Positions 30,879 through 36,145 of a stretch of 36,145 bases of DNA are shown piece after piece. This DNA is from a virus, in the IMG/VR virus record IMGVR_UViG_3300043438_000762, positions 1 to 36,145 of that record; one strand, written 5' to 3'. Position 1 is the first letter of the stretch, and every line of letters starts with the position of its first letter. The translations under genes and the position numbers were made by a program. A model generated the notes under the pieces. It was not told the origin of the DNA. It worked only from the letters and a program-made list of their open reading frames with translations, and ran no database searches.

Positions 30879-31471
30879 GTATTTTTTTTACCTTCTACAA
30901 TCTTTTTTACCAAAGTATGTAGACCGGGATTTACTTTTAATGCATGTGGCATTAGTTCATTGCGAATATAGTTACGAATATATTTGTTATTTTTATTAGA
31001 TTTATCCTCACACCATTCAATGTTATGACTTTCGCACCAATAGATAAAATCTTCTTTTCTTGTAGTTAGAAATGGACGTAATACATTATTTCTTGTTAAT
31101 GGAATCACTTTGGGTGTACCATGAAGACATGACCAGATATATGTTTCTACACAATCATCTAAGTGATGAGCAGTAATGATTGGGCCGTGAGTAGCAAAAT
31201 ATTGATAGCGTTCTTCTCTCCAGAATTCTTCTTGACTCATTGATTTGGGTTTTTCCCGATTTAGCACACCTAAATATAATGGGATAGTTCTATCCTCACA
31301 GAATTTAGATACAAATTCTAGTGCTTTGTTACTATGTTCAGTGCCATGATGAAAGTAAGCGCAAGAGACATTATGTTTACGACTTAGAAAGTCAACTATA
31401 GCGCAAGAGTCAACACCTCCACTGAATGCGATTGTGATACTTTTGGGTAAGGGTACTGTTAACTTAATCAT
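30875..31471 (-). CDS. tilS: TilS-like PP-loop ATPase, 198 aa
   Basis: An N-type PP-loop ATPase: IAFSGGVDSCAIVDF (14-28) and the TilS signature AHHLDDCVET (101-110). RPFLTTRKEDFIYWCESHN (132-150) and DKSNKNNKYIRNYIRNEL (156-173) also follow TilS, which places lysidine on the anticodon of tRNA-Ile. It has only the catalytic core; bacterial TilS is usually 300-430 residues with extra C-terminal domains. QueC is also a PP-loop enzyme, but the HHxDDxxET and RN-x-IRN motifs favour TilS. The predicted transcript start falls on the ATG. Confidence 0.82.
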   Translation of the reverse strand: MIKLTVPLPKSITIAFSGGVDSCAIVDFLSRKHNVSCAYFHHGTEHSNKALEFVSKFCEDRTIPLYLGVLNREKPKSMSQEEFWREERYQYFATHGPIITAHHLDDCVETYIWSCLHGTPKVIPLTRNNVLRPFLTTRKEDFIYWCESHNIEWCEDKSNKNNKYIRNYIRNELMPHALKVNPGLHTLVKKIVEGKKNT

Positions 31472-31477
31472 TTATCT

Positions 31478-31506
31478 ATTGTAACATAGAATGATTTAGT
31501 TAGCAA
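31478..31506 (-). promoter_or_regulatory. Sigma-70 promoter abutting the tilS-like start codon
   Basis: Minus strand TTGCTA (31501-31506), 17 bases, TACAAT (31478-31483), then six bases (AGATAA) before the ATG at 31471, the same geometry as at rnh. Confidence 0.65.
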
Positions 31507-31526
31507 TGATTATGGTAAATTGTTGT

Positions 31527-32465
31527 TTAACCGTAACTTGCGGCTGCAAGATATAATCTAGCAGTACCTACGCCTGCAGTATCTGTTGCTACTACACCGG
31601 TATTTGATACTAGGTTGGTTATTGCAGTAAATGATCCACTATTTCCATATCCAAATATAGCTTTATCAGTACTATAGCCTGCGGCCGCAAGACTATGTCT
31701 AGCAGTACCAACACCAGTTGTATCACTAGCAACAACACCGGTATTTGATACTAGGTTTGTAATTGATGTTCTATCAGATGAATAACCATAACCAAATATA
31801 GCTTTATCAGTTCCATAACCTGCGGCTGCTAAACTTTCTCTAGCAGTGCCAACACCTGTTGTATCACTAGCAACTACACCGGTGTTTGATACCAAATTAG
31901 TCATGGACACATTTGTTCCAAGCGTCAGCGAAAATCCATATCCAAATATAGCTTTATCTGTTCCATAACCTGCGGCCGCTAATGTATATCTAGCAGTACC
32001 CACTCCTGATGTATCACCAGCCACAACGCCGGTGTTTGATACTAGATTAGTCATTGATACAGCAGTAGTACCTCCTGTAATAATTCCATATCCAAAAATA
32101 GCTTTATCTGTACCGTAACCTGCGGCTGCAAGGCTTCGTCTAACAGTACCGACGCCTGCAGTGTCGGTAGCAACAACGCCTGTATTACTTACTAGATTGG
32201 TTATTGATACTAATCCACCACTAGTGTTTCCGTATCCAAATATAGCTTTATCAGTACCGTAACCTGCGGCTGCAAGATACCATCTAGCAGTACCGACACC
32301 TGCAGTATCAGTAGATACTACACCGGTGGTTGATACCAGATTGGTTACTGATGTACCGGCGCCATCATAGCCGTATCCAAATATAGCCTTTACCCCAGCT
32401 GGTGGTGCCTCAAGCGTCCATCCTCCGCCTGTTGCTGTAAATCCACCTGTTATTGTTATACTCAT
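31527..32465 (-). CDS. Six-repeat beta-propeller-like protein A, 312 aa
   Basis: After a short leader (MSITITGGFTATGGGW) come six repeats of about 48 residues, each KAIFGYG, a variable loop of 5-9 residues, V/TxTNLVSNTGVVATDTAGVGTAR, two variable residues, LAAAGYGTD (written here in parts). The first unit begins at KAIFGYG and the last ends at LAAASYG, so the ends could close a ring as in Velcro-sealed beta-propellers. No signal peptide. It stands in a cluster of four such genes, likely fibre or adhesin parts facing the host. AAAGA lies before the ATG. Confidence 0.72.
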   Translation of the reverse strand: MSITITGGFTATGGGWTLEAPPAGVKAIFGYGYDGAGTSVTNLVSTTGVVSTDTAGVGTARWYLAAAGYGTDKAIFGYGNTSGGLVSITNLVSNTGVVATDTAGVGTVRRSLAAAGYGTDKAIFGYGIITGGTTAVSMTNLVSNTGVVAGDTSGVGTARYTLAAAGYGTDKAIFGYGFSLTLGTNVSMTNLVSNTGVVASDTTGVGTARESLAAAGYGTDKAIFGYGYSSDRTSITNLVSNTGVVASDTTGVGTARHSLAAAGYSTDKAIFGYGNSGSFTAITNLVSNTGVVATDTAGVGTARLYLAAASYG

Positions 32466-32486
32466 TCTTTTTAAATCTTTATATTA

Positions 32487-33464
32487 TTATTGTATGCCGG
32501 AAGCTGATGCCAAAGCATGTCTAGCTAAACTAAGTGGACCACGTACACTTGCAGTTGCAGTATCTGTTGCATATGTGATTCTATCTACCGTTGATACGCT
32601 AGGTCCACCGATCCCAACACCACCGCCAAACCATCCGTCAGTTGTATTGCCGGATGCAGCCAAATATCGTCTAGACGAAGATAGTGGACCACGTACACTA
32701 GCTGTAGCAGTATCAGTTGCATATGTGATTCTATCTACCGTTGAAATACCGCCGGCGACGCCGGTGCCAGGCATATACCCACCACCAAACCAACCATATG
32801 TAGTATTACCGGTTGCGGCAAGGCCATATTTAGCAGAACTTAGTGGACCACGAACACTAGCTGTTGCAGTATCAGTTGCATATGTGATTCGTGCTACAGT
32901 TGAAAGGGATACCGATAATAAACCACCACCAAACCATCCGTCAGTTGTATTGCCGGATGCAGCCAAATATCGTTTAGCCGAAGATAGTGGACCACGTACA
33001 CTAGCTGTAGCAGTATCAGTTGCATATGTGATTCTATCTACTGTTGATACGTTAGCTAACGTATCAATACCACCACCAAACCATCCATCAGTTGTATTGC
33101 CGGTTGCGGCTAAATATCGTCTAGCCGAACTTAGTGGACCACGTACACTAGCTGTTGCAGTATCAATTGCATATGTGATTCTATTAACTGTTGATGTTAG
33201 GGTTCCGCCTTGGCCGGTACCACCACCAAACCATCCATCAGTGGTATTACCTGTTGCGGCCAACCTGGCTATGGTCTGAAAAAGTGGACCACGCACACTA
33301 GCTGTTGCAGTATCAATTGCATATGTAATACGGTCTACTGTTGAAAAGGGTGCCGAGAGGCCGCCACCAAACCATCCTGCCGTTGGAGTTGACGGTGGCG
33401 CGGCAGTAAGAGTCCATCCTCCGCCTGATATTGTTACACCGCCACCACTAAATGTTACCGACAT
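32487..33464 (-). CDS. Six-repeat beta-propeller-like protein B (GWFGGG type), 325 aa
   Basis: The leader MSVTFSGGGVTISGGGW resembles that of its neighbours, but the repeat is different: GWFGGG, a variable loop, STVDRITYATDTATASVRGP, LSSARRYLAATGNTTD. Six units are present. The loop after GWFGGG varies most in length and sequence. The general plan (glycine-rich strand, variable loop, conserved strands, Arg-containing turn) parallels the KAIFGYG proteins, so both may be six-bladed propellers of common origin. It follows the 33468 gene by three bases, with AAGAGA as ribosome binding site. Confidence 0.72.
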   Translation of the reverse strand: MSVTFSGGGVTISGGGWTLTAAPPSTPTAGWFGGGLSAPFSTVDRITYAIDTATASVRGPLFQTIARLAATGNTTDGWFGGGTGQGGTLTSTVNRITYAIDTATASVRGPLSSARRYLAATGNTTDGWFGGGIDTLANVSTVDRITYATDTATASVRGPLSSAKRYLAASGNTTDGWFGGGLLSVSLSTVARITYATDTATASVRGPLSSAKYGLAATGNTTYGWFGGGYMPGTGVAGGISTVDRITYATDTATASVRGPLSSSRRYLAASGNTTDGWFGGGVGIGGPSVSTVDRITYATDTATASVRGPLSLARHALASASGIQ

Positions 33465-33467
33465 TCT

Positions 33468-33683
33468 TTAATCTCTTGGATAATCCGGAAATGGTACCCA
33501 ATTAGTTGTAGCTTCATCCCATAAGTATGGATAACCATCACTTGGAATAGCAACTGGAGCAACATATGAAGTTGCCTCTTCGTTCCATGTCCATGATGCT
33601 GGATGTTCTGCATTAAATGCATTTTCTCTTGCTTCTGCAATTTCCTCTGCTGTTGGAGCAGGCATGTTTTCTAAGTCTATCAT
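33468..33683 (-). CDS. Small acidic Trp/Pro-rich protein, 71 aa
   Basis: Begins MIDLENMPAPTAEEIAEARE and ends with two WNEEATSY / WDEATTNW-like repeats followed by PFPDYPRD. Similar short proteins lie among tail-fibre genes of aquatic phages, as I recall, and might help fibre assembly; this is inference. AAAGGAAAA precedes ATG, and a CATAAATA late-type motif (33707-33714) lies just upstream. It is tightly coupled to the GWFGGG propeller gene. Confidence 0.75.
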   Translation of the reverse strand: MIDLENMPAPTAEEIAEARENAFNAEHPASWTWNEEATSYVAPVAIPSDGYPYLWDEATTNWVPFPDYPRD

Positions 33684-33706
33684 TTTATTTTCCTTTATAA
33701 TAAATG

Positions 33707-33714
33707 TATTTATG
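33707..33714 (-). promoter_or_regulatory. Possible late promoter core CATAAATA
   Basis: On the minus strand CATAAATACATTTATTATAA precedes AAAGGAA and the ATG at 33683, giving a short leader of roughly 18 bases. Placement before probable structural genes fits late expression. Confidence 0.5.
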
Positions 33715-33726
33715 CTAATTCTAATT

Positions 33727-34665
33727 TTACGAACCGTAGGCTGCAGCCGCCAATGTACCTCTAGTAGTACCAACACCAGTTGTATCAGTAGCAACTACAC
33801 CTGTATTTGATACTAGATTGGTCACTGATACGTAACCATCAACACTATTTCCATATCCAAATATAGCTTTATCAGTTCCGTAGACTGCAGCCGCTGGACC
33901 GTATCTTGCAGTACCAACTCCGGTAGTATCTGATGCAACTACACCAGTGTTACTTACTAGATTGGTCATTGATAGATAACCACCACCTCCGAGACCATAT
34001 CCAAATATAGCTTTATCAGTGCCATAACCTGCGGCTGCTAATGAATATCTAGCAGTACCAACACCTGCAGTATCATTAGCAACAACACCAGTATTTGATA
34101 CTAGATTGGTTATTGCCGTAACAGGACTTGTTCCATATCCAAATATAGCTTTATCAGTGCCATAACTAGCGGCTGCTAGTGCGTTTCTAGCAGTGCCAAC
34201 GCCTGTAGTATCAGTAGCAACTATCCCGGTGTTTGATACTAGATTGGTCATTGAAAGCTTTGACCCGCCGGCCGTCTGTCCATATCCAAATATAGCTTTA
34301 TCAGTTCCATAACCTGAGGCCGCAGGTGTATCTCTAGCAGTACCAACACCTGCAGTGTCTGTAGCCACAACACCTGTATTTGATACTAGATTAGTCATTG
34401 ATTGTGCTGACGGATTAGCATACCCATATCCAAATATAGCCTTATCAGTACCATATCCAGCAGCCGTAAGTCCATTCCTAGCAGTACCAACACCTGTAGT
34501 ATCTGTTGCAACTACACCGGTGTTTGTTACTAGGTTGGTTATTGCTGTATTAAATGGTGCAATTCCTGTATTTCCATATCCAAATATAGCTTTATTACCA
34601 GCCGGTGGTGCAACTATATCTAAACTTCCACTAAATGAAATCCCACCTGTTATTGTTATTGACAT
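33727..34665 (-). CDS. Six-repeat beta-propeller-like protein C, 312 aa
   Basis: Same KAIFGYG repeat family as 31527-32465 with six units, leader MSITITGGISFSGSLDIVAP and end TLAAAAYGS. The loops after KAIFGYG differ from those of the sister genes, while the TNLVSNTGVVATDTTGVGTAR scaffold is nearly unchanged at DNA and protein level. Two repeats have PAA in place of LAA. It lies 37 bases after the next copy (34703-35626); the ribosome binding site AAAAGAAAAG is weak. Confidence 0.72.
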   Translation of the reverse strand: MSITITGGISFSGSLDIVAPPAGNKAIFGYGNTGIAPFNTAITNLVTNTGVVATDTTGVGTARNGLTAAGYGTDKAIFGYGYANPSAQSMTNLVSNTGVVATDTAGVGTARDTPAASGYGTDKAIFGYGQTAGGSKLSMTNLVSNTGIVATDTTGVGTARNALAAASYGTDKAIFGYGTSPVTAITNLVSNTGVVANDTAGVGTARYSLAAAGYGTDKAIFGYGLGGGGYLSMTNLVSNTGVVASDTTGVGTARYGPAAAVYGTDKAIFGYGNSVDGYVSVTNLVSNTGVVATDTTGVGTTRGTLAAAAYGS

Positions 34666-34702
34666 ATTTTATTACTTTTCTTTTAATGTGTATGATTTTT
34701 GT

Positions 34703-35626
34703 TTAACCGTAACTTGCGGCCGATAATGTAGTTCTAGCAGTACCTACCCCTGTAGTATCTGTAGCAACTACCCCGGTGTTTGATACTAAGTTGGTCATTG
34801 ATACTGGACCATTACCATAACCAAAAATAGCTTTATCAGTGCCATAACCTGCGGCTGCAAGATAATATCTAGCAGTACCGACACCAGTTGTATCTGATGC
34901 AACAACACCCGTATTTGATACTAGGCTGGTTATAGCGGTAGCCCCAAATGGCGATGCTGCCAATCCATAGCCAAATATAGCTTTATCCCCTCCATAACCT
35001 GCGGCTGCTAATCCGAATCTAGCAACACCAACTCCTGAAGTATCTGTTGCAACTACGCCTGTGTTTGATACTAGATTAGTTATTGCCGTAGCAGGACTTT
35101 CCCCATAACCAAAAATAGCTTTATCTGTGCCATAACCTGCGGCTGCTAAATTACTTCTAGCAGTACCAACTCCTGTTGTATCAGTAGCAACCACACCTGT
35201 ATTACTTACTAAATTGGTAATTGATACATCACCGCCACTAGTATTTCCATATCCAAAAATAGCTTTATCAGTTCCATAACCTGCGGCCGCCAAAAGTCGT
35301 CTAGCAGTACCAACACCTGAAGTATCTGTTGCAACTACTCCGGTATTACTTACTAAATTAGTTATTGATATCCTAACACTAGTAACTCCATAACCAAATA
35401 TAGCTTTATCTGTGCCGTACCCTGAGGCCGCACGTTGCTCACTAGCAGTACCGACGCCTGCTGTATCTGTTGCAACTACTCCGGTATTACTTACTAAGTT
35501 AGTTATTGCTACACTAGCAACACCAGTATTTCCAAATCCAAATATAGCTTTTTTACCTTCCGGTGGTGCAACTATAGTCCAACCACCACCATTTAATGTT
35601 ATTCCACCTGTAATTGTTATTGACAT
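34703..35626 (-). CDS. Six-repeat beta-propeller-like protein D, 307 aa
   Basis: A third KAIFGYG-type protein with six units (the first reads KAIFGFG), leader MSITITGGITLNGGGWTIVA and end TLSAASYG. Its last codons and following bases match those of the 31527 gene, a sign of recent duplication or gene conversion. AAGAG precedes ATG. It is the first propeller gene downstream of the metallopeptidase, 10 bases apart. Confidence 0.72.
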   Translation of the reverse strand: MSITITGGITLNGGGWTIVAPPEGKKAIFGFGNTGVASVAITNLVSNTGVVATDTAGVGTASEQRAASGYGTDKAIFGYGVTSVRISITNLVSNTGVVATDTSGVGTARRLLAAAGYGTDKAIFGYGNTSGGDVSITNLVSNTGVVATDTTGVGTARSNLAAAGYGTDKAIFGYGESPATAITNLVSNTGVVATDTSGVGVARFGLAAAGYGGDKAIFGYGLAASPFGATAITSLVSNTGVVASDTTGVGTARYYLAAAGYGTDKAIFGYGNGPVSMTNLVSNTGVVATDTTGVGTARTTLSAASYG

Positions 35627-35636
35627 TTGTTACTCT

Positions 35637-36145
35637 TTATTGAAATATTTCTGGATGGGCCTTGCCAAATATTTTAATATACTTGCCAGCCATTACGTCT
35701 GCTTCTGCTTCTATTGGACTACCTGGATAACTATCACCGGGCTTAATCATATTTAATTCACCCTGACGTACATGTGTTAATTCATGAAACACCGTACGTA
35801 GTATATCTACTAAATTTCTATTGGCACAATAAACCCATACTTCACCCGTATCTGGATTATGTCTACCAGTATGATGACCTTCTTGTGCTTCTTCGCTATC
35901 ATAACTAAACTCTATCTTTGGAGTATTTTCTAAATTCAACTTCTTACTTGTCCAAGCAAGAAACTTCTTTACAATAGGATTACTATTCAAATCTTCTTGT
36001 TCATTCTCATCTAGTTTGTCTTTAATCCAACTGTCTGGAGTCTTATGATATTTTCTAACAAACAAATCATGCAATGCATCACCGGTTATACGATGTTTCT
36101 TTGCTATCTTTTTCATTAACTTATCAATGGTATTATAGTCGTGCT
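35637..36145 (-). CDS. Zinc metallopeptidase, HExxH type, 5' end cut by window
   Basis: Counting from the internal ATG at 36116, VFHELTHVRQ places H111, E112 and H115 as the zinc and catalytic residues, and IEAEADVMAG (135-144) supplies the likely third Glu ligand. The N-terminal part is helical (HRITGDALHDLFVRKYHKTP). The frame stays open to the window edge (residues DYNTIDKL before that ATG), and no good ribosome binding site stands at 36116, so the true start is probably outside. The role is unknown: it may process a virion protein or act on the cell envelope. Confidence 0.72.
   Translation of the reverse strand, partial: HDYNTIDKLMKKIAKKHRITGDALHDLFVRKYHKTPDSWIKDKLDENEQEDLNSNPIVKKFLAWTSKKLNLENTPKIEFSYDSEEAQEGHHTGRHNPDTGEVWVYCANRNLVDILRTVFHELTHVRQGELNMIKPGDSYPGSPIEAEADVMAGKYIKIFGKAHPEIFQ

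Larger units (their letters stand above)
31527..35626 (-). repeat. Array of 24 propeller-blade repeats in four genes
   Basis: Three genes carry 18 KAIFGYG units of about 144 bases, and one carries six GWFGGG units of about 150 bases. DNA identity between units of one type is high in the scaffold and low in two loops. The array would favour recombination between copies. Confidence 0.85.

Noticed and set aside
30875-31471. PP-loop protein considered as QueC
   Set aside because: HHLDDCVET and the RNYIRN segment are TilS features, and the C-terminal Cys cluster of QueC is absent.
32494-33279. Long open frame (261 codons) on the plus strand across the GWFGGG gene
   Set aside because: It is antisense to the repeat gene and stays open because each repeat has the same composition. 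No ribosome binding site, and Pro/Val-rich repeats mirror the sense frame.
31527-35626. Regular DNA repeats considered as a CRISPR array
   Set aside because: The units are coding, about 144-150 bases long, in frame and protein-conserved; there are no short repeats with unique spacers and no cas genes.
31527-35626. Variable loops considered as a diversity-generating retroelement target
   Set aside because: No reverse transcriptase, template repeat or accessory gene is in the window, and the loops differ in length, not just at adenines.

Overview
The window is a stretch of an AT-rich, tightly packed tailed-phage genome (Caudoviricetes). The replication genes look T4-like: a family B DNA polymerase, a sliding clamp, a T4 RNase H-type flap nuclease and a DsbA-like DNA-binding protein. 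Most small unknown genes have the look of families common in T4-like phages of marine and fresh water. No ribosomal RNA, tRNA, CRISPR array or insertion sequence was found. Genes abut or overlap by 1-4 bases (ATGA, TAATG), and most have purine-rich ribosome binding sites. The host cannot be named. The promoters match the bacterial housekeeping sigma-70 consensus very closely, and a phasin-like gene would fit a proteobacterium.

Layout. (1) 1-2.2 kb, minus: small proteins, two with signal peptides and one phasin-like. (2) 2.28-2.76 kb, plus: a GDPD-like protein that has lost its catalytic motifs. (3) 2.76-6.2 kb, minus: a run of small unknown genes ending with the flap nuclease. (4) 6.2-11.1 kb, minus: an island with a 732-residue SF2 helicase (possible GIY-YIG/T5orf172-like N-terminus) and two different DNA methyltransferase-like genes, which looks like an unusual restriction-modification or anti-defence system. 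(5) 11.1-13.2 kb, minus: small early genes and the UV-damage endonuclease UvsE. (6) 13.3-16.7 kb, plus: an HsdS-like/DUF6321 fusion, a Gp88-family Cys-cluster protein and a glycosyltransferase-like protein. (7) 16.7-29.8 kb, minus: a long co-directional block from DNA polymerase and clamp through dpdA, folE, queD and queE (7-deazaguanine DNA modification), mixed with sugar genes (two GT-B glycosyltransferases, a cytidylyltransferase, GalE). (8) 29.9-31.5 kb: a freestanding GIY-YIG homing endonuclease, a DsbA-like gene and a TilS-like PP-loop ATPase. (9) 31.5-35.6 kb, minus: four genes each made of exactly six blade-like repeats, with a small acidic gene between them; these are probable tail-fibre or receptor-facing beta-propellers. 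(10) A metallopeptidase running off the right edge.

How the parts fit. FolE, QueD and QueE would make 7-carboxy-7-deazaguanine, and DpdA would insert it or a derivative into phage DNA, protecting it from host nucleases. No QueC was found. The helicase/methyltransferase island may add a second layer of modification or attack. UvsE and the flap nuclease serve repair and replication, and the sugar genes may decorate DNA or virions. At least 13 minus-strand promoters with exactly 17-base spacers precede replication, modification and small early genes. A NATAAATA motif resembling T4 late promoters lies before several others.
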